Assembly: GCA_963971225.1 (NCBI GenBank)
Contig: OZ020270.1
Coordinates: forward strand, 64,670,932-64,734,931
DNA length: 64,000 bases
DNA from: Melieria omissa
Lineage: Eukaryota > Arthropoda > Insecta > Diptera > Ulidiidae
Direction of reading: 5' to 3'
The notes beneath the pieces are model-generated. The model searched no databases and was not told where the DNA came from. It saw only the letters and a program-made list of their open reading frames with translations. How positions within the stretch are numbered: the stretch's first letter is position 1; every line of letters starts with the position of its first letter. Positions 20,167-31,199 of the stretch are shown here, piece by piece. A program made the translations under genes and the position numbers.

Positions 20167-21600
20167 AATTTTATTTATTATTATTATTTATTTATTTGAG
20201 TCTATTGTACAGTTAAGTAGCTTACAGACTAACTACAGATTAGTTACTTAAAGTAAGTGTTTAAGCTATGTTTCAAAGACAATTTGGAAGATGAAAAATC
20301 AATAGAATTATAAAGTGAATTAACTTCAGCCAAAGTTCTAGCCAGGGGCGCAAATTGGGCGTAGTTAGTACGACAGCAGGCAAGATTGAAAATTTCATAA
20401 TTCCGCAACTGTTTGGCAGGAACATGAAAGTTGATTCTATCAAGCAATAAGGGACAGTCAATACCACCAGTAACTAAATCGAATACAAAGGTCATGGAGA
20501 GAATCTTCCTCCTGTCTTCGAGGGACTTGATATGCAATAAGGAGCACATAGAGCCGTACGACGGAACAGGGTCAACAAATCTCAAAGATCGAAGTGCATA
20601 TTTTAAAAACACTTTCTGGACTCGTTCAAGTCGTTTTATATGCACACTGTGATATGGTCTCCAAATGAAAACCGCATATTCAAGCACTGACCGGACATAA
20701 GCATTAAAAAGAGTTTTTACGGTGTAAGGATCAGTGAAGTCAACACTGTTCCGCCTAACAAAAGCAAGCATAGAGTAAGCTTTAGAAAGAGTAAAGTTAA
20801 GATGGCTGGAAAAAGTGAGCTTAGAGTCAAAAATAACTCCAAGGTCCCTAATCTCACTGAGAGACTTAAGGGGCGTGTTATCGATACAGTAGGAGGTTTG
20901 CAGCGGACAAATAGACTTAGAGTAAGTAACATGGGAGCATTTATTGATGTTCAATGATAAGCTGTTTCTGCAACACCAAGCAAACACATTATCAAGGTCA
21001 GACTGAAGGTTTTGCTGATCAATAAAGGAAGTTATAGGAGAGTAAATTTTTAGATCATCAGCGTAAAGAAGAAACCTGGAGTTTGAAAAACAACGGCTAA
21101 TATCATTAATGAATATTATAAAAAACAAGGGCCCAAGAATGCTACCTTGGGGTACTCCAGAAGACGCTATAAAAGGCCGAGATGAAACATTGTCAATCAC
21201 AACAGTACAACTGCGATTGCTAAGATAGGAGGTAATCCAGTTTAAGAAGACCGAATGAAAACCTAGTTTAGCAAATTTTGAAATAAGAATACTATGGCTA
21301 ACTTTATCAAAGGCCTTCGAAAAATCCGTATAAACACAATCCACTTGGAAACCAGAGTGAAAAGCGGATAGACAGTCTTCGGTGAAAATAGCTAAGTTTG
21401 TTACAGTTGACCGGCCAGACATGAAACCATGCTGATTAGGACATAAAATGTTTTTGACAGCAAAATATAGTCTATGTTTGATGATACACTCAAAAAGCTT
21501 GGACACAGCGGACAACTTAGAGATAGGACGATAATTGGTAACATTATTTTTGTTGCCACTCTTAAATTGATGTGTGGTTATATACAATAAGATTAATAAT
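20167..21600 (-). mobile_element. Non-LTR retrotransposon (LINE), 5'-truncated
   Basis: Minus-strand RT gene followed by a 3' tail of TAAA/TAA repeats (complement of about 20167-20196). Everything upstream of the RT domain (endonuclease, ORF1) is missing, as expected for incomplete reverse transcription. Target duplications could not be defined. A short second 3' end of the same or a related family lies at 22686-22784. Confidence 0.9.
20244..21566 (-). CDS. LINE reverse transcriptase, truncated but uninterrupted
   Basis: About 440 codons without a stop. The frame shows RT motifs of the CR1/jockey group: NVTNYRPISKLSAVSKLFE, DFSKAFDKVSH (first catalytic Asp), SGVPQGSILGPLFF, the FLLYADDLKIY active site, and the downstream IRDLGVIFDSKLTF thumb motif. 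The C-terminal region ends naturally before the 3' tail. No endonuclease is attached, and the first residues of the open frame beyond 21566 look like flanking sequence. Clade within the jockey/CR1 group was not resolved. Confidence 0.88.
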   Translation of the reverse strand, partial: FKSGNKNNVTNYRPISKLSAVSKLFECIIKHRLYFAVKNILCPNQHGFMSGRSTVTNLAIFTEDCLSAFHSGFQVDCVYTDFSKAFDKVSHSILISKFAKLGFHSVFLNWITSYLSNRSCTVVIDNVSSRPFIASSGVPQGSILGPLFFIIFINDISRCFSNSRFLLYADDLKIYSPITSFIDQQNLQSDLDNVFAWCCRNSLSLNINKCSHVTYSKSICPLQTSYCIDNTPLKSLSEIRDLGVIFDSKLTFSSHLNFTLSKAYSMLAFVRRNSVDFTDPYTVKTLFNAYVRSVLEYAVFIWRPYHSVHIKRLERVQKVFLKYALRSLRFVDPVPSYGSMCSLLHIKSLEDRRKILSMTFVFDLVTGGIDCPLLLDRINFHVPAKQLRNYEIFNLACCRTNYAQFAPLARTLAEVNSLYNSIDFSSSKLSLKHSLNTYFK

Positions 21601-21718
21601 ATGCAAATATCAATAGATTTATTATTCAACGATTGAATCATATTTTAAAAGTTCGGAGAATTTGATTCGATTCAACTTTTTAATCAAATTTTTTGATTAC
21701 AAATTATATTTTTCAAAT

Positions 21719-21815
21719 GTGTTAGAAATGATAAAAATGTCAAAAATTTGTGTTAGAAATTATAAAAGTATCAAAAAATGTGTTAGAAATGTTCAAATTA
21801 TATCAAAAAAGTGTG
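21719..21815. repeat. Three-copy tandem repeat, about 30 bp period
   Basis: GTTAGAAAT recurs at 21721, 21752 and 21782 within diverged units. AT-rich, no coding support. Confidence 0.7.
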
Positions 21816-22009
21816 ATTGTCCTCAAACCCTGAATATACATACTATTGGCTCCTACAGTATCAGAACCATAGAAAACTTTTCACAATTTCTGCCGTCATG
21901 TAAGTACTGTTTGAATTACATTTAAAAAGGAAACCAGTTATAGAGCAAAATGGTGTATATGGTGTAAATCGGATCATTCTAACAATCCTAAATAGAGTCT
22001 TAACTTTCA

Positions 22010-22234
<225 letters not shown>

Positions 22235-22517
22235 TTAGTTGAAATCTGGCAGCACTTCACAAAGAAAAATTAGGGGTATTCTCGATGTCTTGCAAAACCC
22301 TTGCAAGGTGCACGAAATGCAAAAATTGCAGAATCTTGCAATCCGTGCAATGATACAAAAACAAAATACAAGCAAAAAAATTTTGCATTTTTTGCATATC
22401 ATGCTACGCAAAAACCTTTGTTTTGTGTGTGACATCGTGTGTAGGTGCACGACACGACACGATTGTGCGACAGCCATTTAATTTTCTTCGTGTGCGCAAG
22501 CGTATTTTCTTTATATA

Positions 22518-23203
22518 GGGTGCTTTTTTTAGAGGTTTGTTTTTCGAATAGAGATAAAACTGGCATTTTGTGGTCAAATCTGGCAACTCTAATGTCATTT
22601 ATGTTCAGTTTGGTTTGCCATTTCATCATGAACAGGTTAACAAAAGAACAACGCTTGCAAATCGTGCAAATGAATAAAAATGATCTAAAACATGTCCTCT
22701 AGTTTTAAGTTTAGTTTGTAATGTCTGTAAGAACAATCTGTTCATAGACTTAAATAAATAAATAAATAAATAAAAATTTATTTCGAAAATAATGGTTCAG
22801 TTCGCGAAGTTTACCACAAGCTCCGTCCATTTTATGGACGTCCATCGTCCATCAGAGCAATTAATTCGGTTAACCATGGGTCGTTTTCGCACTACGTTTA
22901 CTCTATGTGATAATACGCATCCGCAGAGACGTCGAACAGTGCGCACCGAAAAATGTTCAAGAGGACCCGAATGAATCGATTCGCCACCGTGCACAGCAAT
23001 TGGAGCTTTGTCCATCAACTTGAAAATTGGACCTGTAGAATTGGGTTTATTCGAGCCAGCCGCGGCGGCCACATGCCCCAAATCATATTTAAACAGTAAT
23101 GGCATAAAATTATCCTTCCAATAAAGCCAAATTGATGGACATTAAAACGATTTTCTTGTGTTTTATTTCAATTCAAAGTTCTATACCTCTAAAAAAAACA
23201 CCC
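22518..23203 (+). mobile_element. Tc1/mariner-type element inside the MITE
   Basis: Inverted ends GGGTG[C/T]TTTTTTTAGAGGT with TA on both sides (22516-22517, 23204-23205). A broken transposase start is visible (MNRLTKEQRLQIVQM at about 22628) and, after an inserted LINE tail, pieces such as RPSEQLIRLTMGRFRTT and THPQRRRTVRTEKC. The catalytic region is deleted, so the element is non-autonomous. Confidence 0.85.
22686..22784 (+). repeat. Short LINE 3' end with (AAAT)n tail
   Basis: About 100 bp ending CATAGACTTAAATAAATAAAT. It resembles the 3' end of the LINE at 20167-21600 (AATAGACTCAAATAAATAAAT) and interrupts the mariner-type transposase start. Interpreted as a severely 5'-truncated insertion. 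Confidence 0.6.
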
Positions 23204-23680
23204 TATATTTGGTTTTATTTCAATCTTTTTATATAATTTGCATATATGTATTGCTTGCAGGTGGAAATGGATCAACCGAAAACCAAATTAAAAAGAAATG
23301 GAGAAAGTTTGTGGTTGTTTGCGGAATTTTTGCAATATTTGCAATGTGTGCTTTTTTGTGCGTTCTCGATGTTTAGCATTTGCCAGTGTTGCACGTTTGC
23401 ATTTTTACAAATTCTTCCTCCGTGCAAGACATCGAAAATACCCCTATTGTGTTATATATTGCACGATCAGCTATCACTTTAGGGCCAATTTTTCAGTGCG
23501 AGTTTAGACCCAGTTCAAACGTAGTTTGCTTGAACTTCGTTTAAATTTGAATTAGGAGGTAAACAAGAAAAAATTTAGAATTTTTAAGCACCCAGCATTC
23601 GAAAATGCCAAGAGTTAGGGGGCTGGTATTTGCGAGTGAAAGTATCTACAAATATTGCAGTTTCTTGCTATATTAGTTAA

Positions 23681-24189
23681 TTGCATCTTGGATCTACTTT
23701 AGTCAACATTTCCAGCCCGCAAAAGCGCTGTCGCAAATTAATACTGGATATTTACTTGACTGATAAGACGAAGTCTATACTAAACATTGCAAGGGAAAGC
23801 AAAGCGAGCGTAGCGACGGTTTATAATGTTATAAACTACAACGCGGGAAACGCCATATACACAACCGAAGGATCAGACAGAAAAAAGGGTCCAAGTAACT
23901 CAAAAGTGCTAAAAAAGATTGTTAGCACATATCGGAATAATCCCACGAAGTCGACTCGAGATGTTGCAGCTACATTAGGCACATCGCAATAAACTGACAT
24001 GCGATATAAACGAAGTCAAGGATTAAGGACCTACGAACAGCAGAAAGTGCCTGACCGGTCGGAAGCAAAGAAAAAGTAGCGAAGAAGCGGGCTCGAAAAC
24101 TGTATGACGATTACGTAACCAAGTTCGATTGCGTGATTCTTGATGATGAAACCTACTCTAAGGTAGACGATTGCAGCAGTTGCAGTTGC
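23681..24189 (+). pseudogene. Tc1/mariner-type transposase, N-terminal half of a split gene
   Basis: Reads a helix-turn-helix start (LILDIYLTDKTKSILNIARE; ASVATVYNVI), a second DNA-binding part (KKIVSTYRNNPTKSTRDVAA) and, after frameshifts, the first catalytic Asp context (TKFDCVILDDETYSK). Coding breaks at CTGGGAAT (24190-24197), which is duplicated at 36873-36880 where the C-terminal half begins. The gene was therefore cut by the hAT element lying between. The terminal repeats of this element were not fixed; a TTAGGGCCAATTTTTCAG motif near 23480 may be the left end. Confidence 0.75.
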
Positions 24190-24341
24190 CTGGGAATTTG
24201 AGCTGGAAAAAACATGGATGGTACTATCGATACATCGATGTTATCGTATATTCTGAAAACATCAATGTTTGGCTACCACTATCGATGCTTTTTATTCTTC
24301 TTTGCGTAGCTGAACGAAAAGCATGTAAGTAAAATTATTAT

Positions 24342-24742
24342 TGAAACGATGAGGCACTCTGTGCTGTGCATGAATGTTTTTTCAAGCATACTTTTAGGTA
24401 TGCACTTTAGAGTACGGAAAACTTTCTATAATTCGCTTGCTATAATATGGCGAGGATGGTTCGCGAAAGGTGATGAGCTGTGCTAGAACAATCGAGATAG
24501 AAAGTACAACTGGAATGTGCAAGAAACTTCGGCGCGATAAGAAAACTAGTATAAACGCAGTACTGTGCAGCGCAAGGGGTCGAGTCTTAGTTGAATAAGC
24601 AAAGTGGTAACAAGTGTGGATACAAGCAAAGTGTAAATCTGTAAATAAAAAGATTGTTGGTTTCTGACTGCGTTTTGCACTGAGTAATTGAAGTTGTTTT
24701 ATTTTCAAGCACAATCCGAAACGAACCTGAATTTTCGTAACA
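24342..24742 (+). repeat. Solo LTR of the gypsy copy C subfamily
   Basis: 401 bp, TGAAACGATGAGG...TTTTCGTAACA, closely matching the LTRs of copy C (40030-40441, 44491-44901). Flanks TTAT and ATAT, one mismatch from the family target. No internal sequence, so LTR-LTR recombination is inferred. Confidence 0.9.
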
Positions 24743-25326
24743 ATATTGTTTTTTTGGCCTGAAACATATTTCTTTCTGCAGAATTTACTAGTAGCAGCTT
24801 ACGGCGGTGTTCGTTAAGGGTGGTTGTGGATGAGGAAAACGAAAAACCATGGACAAGTACCTTAACCCTTCGCTGCATGGCATTGCATATATGCAATGTT
24901 AACTTCTCGTAGATCTGGCAACTTTTCTATGCAGCGTTTTACAGTTATTCGTTCATTACCTGTTTCTTTTATGATAAAACAATTTATTTCTAACGGAATT
25001 TCGCGAATAACATTGAAAGTATGTACAAAAGAACCGACCAAACAACACGTGTTTACAGTGCTTGGAAAAATTGTGTTTATTTTTCTTAATATTTTGCATT
25101 ATTGTGAAAATTTTCTAAAATGTAAGTATTATTTGAAAAGTTTACATAATTTTCATCGTTAACTACTTGCATACTTAAATTGCTAATTATTTACTTTTGC
25201 GCTACGATGTATCATTGCATATATGCAATATCATGCGTTTGCGCCAATATGAACTGACATTGCATATAAGTTACTATATTGCATATATGCAAAATCATGC
25301 ACTCAATCCTAAATTATTATTTTTAG

Positions 25327-26747
25327 GGCATTTACTGATCAGGACCTTGAATGAAAAAATAATTGAAGGTTGGGTTGAAAGTGAAGACGAGTTTTTTGAT
25401 GATGACGGTGATAATAATAATTTTGAAATAAAAGTATATCGATGCCCGGAGGAAACATGTGAAGAAGAAGAAGAAGAACAAGGAATAAATAAAGAAATTG
25501 GGATTGCTGCAGAGAAAACGGTCAGAGAACGATACGATAAAACTATTTGGAAAAAAAAGAATTCGATATAAATTTAAATACTGAATTTAAAGGCAGTGAA
25601 GAGCTGCCCGAAAATTTTACGGATTTGAAAGGACCTTGCAGTTATTTCAAATATTTTTTTTCTGACGAACTTATAAAGTCTGTTGTTTACCAGTCCAATT
25701 TATATGCTTGCCAGAAAAATCCAACTAATCCAGAACATATTGATGAATTGGATTTGCAAAAATTTCTGGGCATATGCGTTTTGATGTCGGTAATTCAAAT
25801 TCCAAACAACCGTCAATATTGGGTACCTATAGTTGGAAATTCGTTAATACAGGAGACCATGTCGCTAAATAGATTTGAAAAAATCAAGTCGCTATTACAT
25901 TTCAATAACAATGATGACATGAAACTCAGAAATGACCATAATTCTGACCGACTTTTTAAAATACGTCCAGTTATCAACCACTTAATTGAAAAATTTAAAC
26001 CGGTCCCATTTGAAAGCTGTCTTTCCGTGGATGAGCAACGTGGCTCTACCAAATGCAAATCTTATCTGAAGCAATATCTTCCCATGAAACCTCACAAATG
26101 GGGATTTAAACTCTATGTGCTCGCCGGAATATCTGGATTTAACTAATAATTTTTAATAATTGATTGACACGACAGCCCGCTTACGCGAGACTAAGGCCTA
26201 GCTTCCCGCAACCACCCGTGTTGTGCGTGTGAATTTTGTACGCGGGTGGAAGGGACCTACAGTTTTATGCCGGTTCCGAACGGCAGGTTGGGAGCTTTTT
26301 CATAGGCAATTTTTGCTCTCAGAGGTTTGCCATTTCCAGCTGAGAGGACAGACACCGAAAGAGAAAACGAGTTTTCCCGTTATTTTTTTTTAGGTGTTAC
26401 TACATGCAGAATTCGATCTTGCGTCGCTCTGCATGCGACTCGTTGGACCGCGCACTAACCAACTGAGCCACGGCGGCTGGATTTAACTACAACTTTGAAA
26501 TATACACGGGCCAAGAGAACAACCCCGTGGATAGGCTTCCTGAAGAGACTGAATGGGCTCCAGTGCCAACATTGTTATAAGACTAGTGCGACATGTTCCA
26601 TTTGAAAAGAACTACAAAGTTTTTTTTGATAATTTTTATATATCGCAAGGTTGCAATGGTTACACTTTCATGAAATGTGAAAAGTGTGACACATATTTAT
26701 GTTTCAATAAAACAAGAAATTGTTATAAAAAATTTCATTCAGAATAA
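25327..26747 (+). pseudogene. piggyBac transposase, broken
   Basis: After an acceptor-like TTATTTTTAG (to 25326) the protein starts AFTDQDLE, a typical piggyBac beginning, then an acidic stretch. A frameshift in the A run at 25551-25558 leads to the main domain: FLGICVLMSVIQIPNNRQYW, the first catalytic Asp in CLSVDEQRGSTK, and HKWGFKLYVLAG. The SINE splits the coding at 26146-26477; coding resumes (NFEIYTGQENNPVDRLPEE) and, in another frame, the second Asp context VFFDNFYIS. It then jumps to the Cys-rich C-terminal finger (MKCEKCDTYLCFNKTRNC). The third Asp region is deleted. Confidence 0.9.
26146..26477 (-). repeat. tRNA-derived SINE, copy 3 (full length)
   Basis: 332 bp with a perfect 12-bp target duplication TGGATTTAACTA (26134-26145, 26478-26489). 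The minus-strand head GCCGCCGTGGCTCAGTTGG with its A-box is at 26477. Insertion lies inside the piggyBac transposase gene, which reads on in the same protein family on either side. Confidence 0.96.
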
Positions 26748-26826
26748 TGTCCCAGTTCCTTACATTAAACTTTTTATATTATAATGTAAAATATTACTAC
26801 AGTACTACAATACTACAGTTGACTAT

Positions 26827-27323
26827 AGGGGTATTCTCGATGTCTTGCACGGAGAAAGATTTTGTAAAAATGTAAACGTGCAAGACTGGAAAATGCTACA
26901 CATCGAGAACGCACAAAAAAGCACACATTGCAAATATTGCAAAAATTCCGCAAACAGCCACAAACTTTCTCCATTTCTTTTTAATTTGGTTTTCGGTTGA
27001 TCCATTTCCACCTGCAAGCAATACATATATGCAAATTACATAAAAAGATTGAAATAAAACCAAATATAAAGAAAATACGCTTGCGCACACGAAGAAAATT
27101 AAATGGCTGTCGCACAATCGTGTCGTGTCGTGTGCCGTGTGTCGTGTGCACCTACACACGATGTCACACACAAAACAAGGGTTTTTGCGTAGCATGATAT
27201 GCAAAAAATGCAAAATTTTTTGCTTGTATTTTGTTTTTGTATCATTGCACGGATTGTAAGATTCTGCAATTTTTGCATTTCGTGCACCTTGCAATGGTTT
27301 TGCAAGACATCGCGAATGCCCCT
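26827..27323 (-). mobile_element. AGGGGTATTC MITE, copy 2
   Basis: 497 bp, uninterrupted, in inverse orientation to copy 1. TAT duplicated at 26824-26826 and 27324-27326. Ends AGGGGTATTCTCGATGTC and the complement of AAGGGGCATTCGCGATG. Inside it on the minus strand a phrase NGSTENQIKKKWRKF looks like a decayed Myb/SANT-type helix. Confidence 0.82.
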
Positions 27324-27687
27324 TATATTTTCCCAAAATAAAAATGAATCCACAACAACTTTTTCAAAACTCGTAATTTTTCTGTAGAAATAACAATATA
27401 GAATTTCGTATAAGTGAATTGTATCGTAATTGCAAAAATTTGAGGAAATCAAGAGGAAATTGCATATATGCAATGTTACTTAACTTTTTTCGTGGACATA
27501 GGAATTCAACAAAATTTCATTTTTACCATCTTAACTTAACAAGAAACAAGAATAATTTGCCAAATATTTTTTTTCTCTAAGGAAATTAAATCATGCAGCG
27601 AAGGGTTAAAATTGAGTTTTATTTTTCACTCGCAATATGTATAAGTACCAGCGGTGGCGCCATGTTGCTTCGAGTGCATGTACATTA

Positions 27688-28109
27688 AGGTGGGTCGAAA
27701 AAAAAAATTTTTTGTTATCACCACCTAAAAATAAAATTCAGAGTGTTTAATGACTATTTGGAAAATATTGTGATTCTGAGGTAAGCCAATTGTGAGCGGT
27801 TTTGCTTCAAAAATACCTCTAATTATTATGTTTTTTGGGTGTAACTTTTTTGTTGTTGGACATTTTCGAATAATTTTTTTGTGCAATCCAAGAACTCCTG
27901 AAGGTTTATCTAACCAAAAAAAATTATTCGAAAATGTCCAACAACAAAAAAGTTACACCCAAAAAACATAATAATTAGAGGTATTTTTGAAGCAAAACCG
28001 CTCACAACGGGCTTACCTCAGAATCGCAATATTTTCCAAATAGTCATTAAACACTCTGAATTTTATTTTTAGGTGGTGACAACAAAAATTTTTTTTTTTC
28101 GACCCACCT
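27688..28109. mobile_element. Long fold-back (palindromic) element
   Basis: 422 bp, made of two arms of about 195 bp, near-identical inverted (27688-27882 and 27915-28109; about six differences noticed), around a 32-bp loop. Arm ends are AAGGTGGGTCGAAAAAA. TA flanks (27686-27687 and 28110-28111) sit in the palindromic target GTACATTAATGTAC. Non-coding. Transcription in either direction would give one long hairpin RNA. Confidence 0.95.
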
Positions 28110-28197
28110 TAATGTACATATGTGTGTGACTGGTTGTGCATACATATATGTTCCAAACATGTTTGGTTTACTAATGTGTTTGTTTTTGCAATTGTAG

Positions 28198-30029
28198 TAA
28201 CAACAAAATCTAAAGAAAACGAACTTCCTGATGTTTCCAACCCAAAACGGAGAAAATATAGTATCTCTGTGGTGTGGCAGTTTTTTAAAAGGGCGAAGGA
28301 ACCTAATGTGGCGATTTGTAAACAGTGCGGAAAACAGTACAAAACAGGCGTCAACACAACGAACCTGATGGACCACCTAAAGCGTATTCATCCGGATATA
28401 ATAAAAGATCAAAAAAGTGAATTAGATTTTGGCATAAATCAATTTTTAGAAAGAAACTCGTCGTATCCAAATGATTCAGCAAAAAAAATTAAAATTATAT
28501 AAAATGGTCATGCAAATGATTGCTTCGGATGTGCAGCCGTTCAATATTGTAAACGACTCCGGTTTCCGCAGGCTTGTAAACGAGCTGGATCCAAGGTACC
28601 ATATACCGAGCAAGACACACCTTCGAAATGTTGTACTGAACAACGAATACAACGAATTAAAGCAAAAAGTTAAAATTGAAATTGAATATGTTGACCATGT
28701 TGCTATAACAACAGATGCCTGGACATCTAAAGCCAACGAAGGCTATCTTACTGTAACTTGCCACTTCATTAATAACCAGTTTGAACCAAAATCAGCAGTT
28801 TTATCAACTCAAAAACTTTCATCGTCAACAAATCATACGGCTGCAAATATTGCAGACTCTCTTCGCATAGTTTTTAATAAGTGGGGCTTGACGCACAAGA
28901 TCGTGGCGATAGTGACAGATAATGATGCATCAATGAGAAAGGCGTGCGAGATACTGAAAATCAAAAATTGTCCTTGCTTTGCGCATACATTGAACTGGCT
29001 GGTACAAGATCTTCTGAGGCAAAGTTTTTTAAACGAAATCCTTTTAAAAAGCAAGCGTATCGTGGCATTTTTTAAAAGTAGCACTATAGCTTACGAGAAA
29101 TTTAAGATAGCTCAGGGCGTTGATAATCCCTATGGTTTAATCCAGGAGGATGAGGATGGTTTAATCCAGGAGGATGAAGAAGTGCGTTTCAAATGTTGCA
29201 ACGCATTGTAATTACCAACGAGTCTATTTCGACCACACTTTTAAGCATTCAAAGGCCCCGCAGCCATTATCTGCATACGAAATAAGCACGATAAAGGAAC
29301 TTCTTAAAATACTGCGCCCGTTCCATGATGCCATCACTTCTATTTCTGCGGATAAAAGAGTAACCATATCCATTGTAATTCCACTTATCTGCGAATTACA
29401 TAACTTGGAAGCGTCAGAGGCTATAGCTGCACTGAACTATGTTAAAGATCGTTTACCTGCACGCCTTTTTCAGTACGAAACAAGAACAATAACCATGATT
29501 GCTACCATTGTCGATCCGCGATTCAAAAAGGATGGGTTTTTAACAGCGTCGAACGCCGAACAAGCTGCAAAAGCCTTAGAGAAGGAACTGTTCAAAGAAT
29601 TGTCCAAAAATCCTCTAACCTCTCAACCAGCACCACCAACAGAACCAAAGCGTTTATCCTTTATGAAGGATAAAATGCAAAGAAAAATCGTATCTTCCAA
29701 GACTGACGCTATTATTCTTATGACAGCATTTGGAAAAACAAATCGCAGCAAAGGAATCCAATCCCTTGGACTATTGGAAGGTAAGAAAAAGTTAGTTGTA
29801 TGTATTTACAAAAATATTAAAAATATTATTTTTAGGAATGCAGTGAGGATATGTTGTCTTTCAAAAATATAGCAAAAAAGTTCCTTTCGTCCCAGCATCG
29901 TCGTGCGAATCTGAAAGAATATTCAGGAAAGCGGGACAGATAATTTCCGAGCGCAGATGCACGCTCAAATGTAATGTTGTTAACAAACTTTTGTTTTTAA
30001 ACAAAAACCAAAAATTGTTTGATCTCTGA
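28198..30029 (+). pseudogene. hAT transposase with BED finger
   Basis: An exon opens after the acceptor TTGCAATTGTAG (to 28197). It holds a BED zinc finger (WQFFKRAKEPNVAICKQCGK, then LMDHLKRIH), the hAT RNase-H-like domain with AITTDAWTSKANEGYLTV (first Asp), IVAIVTDNDASMRKAC (second Asp), CPCFAHTLNWLVQDLL and MIATIVDPRFKK, and the C-terminal dimerisation block (CESERIFRKAGQIISERRC, NKLLFLNKNQKL). Lesions: frameshift in an A run near 28480, a 24-bp tandem duplication giving GLIQEDED twice (about 29134-29181), loss of the conserved RWNS segment with frame changes near 29180-29250, and one more shift near 29875. A GT-AG intron (29781-29835) is plausible. It is the likely source gene of the 24198-36872 hAT. 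Confidence 0.88.
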
Positions 30030-30433
30030 ATTTTTTTAAAATATCAATAAGGGCCTTGTGCATAAATATTTATAGTTCATGACTTGTTCCTTAAGTTTAA
30101 TTAATGTAAAATTAATAAACGGCCTTATCGTGAATTTTCATTTCGGGTGAAATGGTTCACATTTCGCCTATTCCGTTGACAATGGCATCTTAGATATTCA
30201 CCAAGCGAAGTAATTCGTTTCGAATTTTATTCACCTTATCATGAAAAATATTCACCGGTGAAATAGCTGTCATTTTTCGGTGAAATTACTCGTTATATTT
30301 TTGTGCGCAAAATAAATTTAAACCATGTAACTATCTTTAAAAAGTGTTCCAATTTCCGTATTTTAAATTTAAAAGTACTATTTTAAGGTCGAAATCCATA
30401 AACAAAACCCAAAGTGAAATTTTACTTAACAAA

Positions 30434-31199
30434 ATGATGGCAAATAAAGAAGTCGCGGCTGGTTTTTTAAAGGAGCAAAGGACCAGCAAGAAGCGGTTTG
30501 GAGCGAAACGGCGGAGGAATTAAACAGTGCTGGACCTCCAACTAAGTCGGTTTCGGAATGGAAAAGGGTAATTTTAATATAAGGTTAATATAATTCTAAA
30601 ATAATAGTGCACTTTTATTTAAGGTGTGGAATGACCAGAAGCGATATGTGCGCAAGAAGTTCGCTTTTAAAATGCAACAAACTAAATGCACTGGTGGGGG
30701 ACCAAACTTGTGCCACAAGCTATCAGCTTCAGAGGAGACCATTGCTACAATAACGGGTATGACAGATAGCGTACAGGGGTTAGAAGGAGTTATTTCGTGC
30801 GGCTTTGAGCCACTGCCAACAATTTTAGATGAAGTGACTCAAGAGAATGACAGCACTAACGAAACCCCCCCACAAACTACAAAAACTATCCACAAAGATG
30901 TGCCTTCATGTTCTAAAAGAAAGACCACTTCAACTATATTAAAAGAGGAGGTAGAAGTACAAAAAGAAATTGTAAAACGAATGAAAAGAATAGAAGACAA
31001 TACGAGGGCCTTGAATAAACGTTTTGGAAAATTTATAAAGCTTAAGGAAGAAAAATTAAAAGAAATTAAAAAGCAAACGTTAGAAAGTAAGCGACATAAC
31101 ATGGAAATGGAAAACCTGAGGAAAAGGGAAATAGAAATAAAATTGGAGAAAACTAAGAGAATTATTGAAATTAAAATAAAAGTTAACTTTAAAATGTGA
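30434..31199 (+). pseudogene. Harbinger Myb/SANT-like DNA-binding protein
   Basis: Two exons: 30434-30567 (ends W-K-R, donor GTAATT) and 30624-31199 (acceptor TTATTTAAG). Together they give the trihelix/Myb_DNA-bind_5 pattern: AVWSETAEELNSAG, then after the junction VWNDQKRYVRKKF and the conserved TGGGPN. Behind these come a low-complexity linker and a long charged C-terminal coiled coil (EEKLKEIKKQTLESKRHNME). In Harbinger elements this protein helps the transposase reach the nucleus and bind its ends. A frameshift in the T run of exon 1 (about 30455) separates the ATG from the domain, so it is probably inactive. Confidence 0.75.

Larger units (their letters stand above)
22272..23445 (+). 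mobile_element. AGGGGTATTC MITE, copy 1 (interrupted)
   Basis: Ends AGGGGTATTCTCGATGTC and the complement of AGGGGTATTTTCGATGTC, flanked by ATT at 22269-22271 and 23446-23448. Net length is about 490 bp after the internal mariner is taken out, matching copy 2 at 26827-27323. The interior is rich in TTGCA/TGCAA pairs. Apparent frames inside look non-functional. Superfamily uncertain; 3-bp duplications would fit a Harbinger-type MITE. Confidence 0.8.
24866..27605 (+). mobile_element. piggyBac element 1
   Basis: TTAA at 24862-24865 and 27606-27609; terminal repeats CCCTTCGCTGCATG at both ends. Inside each end lies the palindrome TTGCATATATGCAA (about 24884 and 27460), repeated near 25214 and 25279 before the gene. 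It carries a transposase gene and was later hit by a SINE (26146-26477) and a MITE (26827-27323). Confidence 0.93.

Noticed and set aside
21662..21925. Plus-strand frame with Lys/Cys/Ile repeats as a gene
   Set aside because: It is generated by the 30-bp tandem repeat and AT-rich composition.
24866..25300. TTGCATATATGCAA repeats as a CRISPR-like or operator array
   Set aside because: They occur inside both ends of piggyBac 1 and are best explained as its subterminal sites.
26896..27336. 146-codon minus-strand frame in the MITE as a membrane protein
   Set aside because: The same DNA in copy 1 is frameshifted and interrupted; hydrophobicity comes from TTTGCA-rich sequence. Only a faint Myb-like phrase remains.
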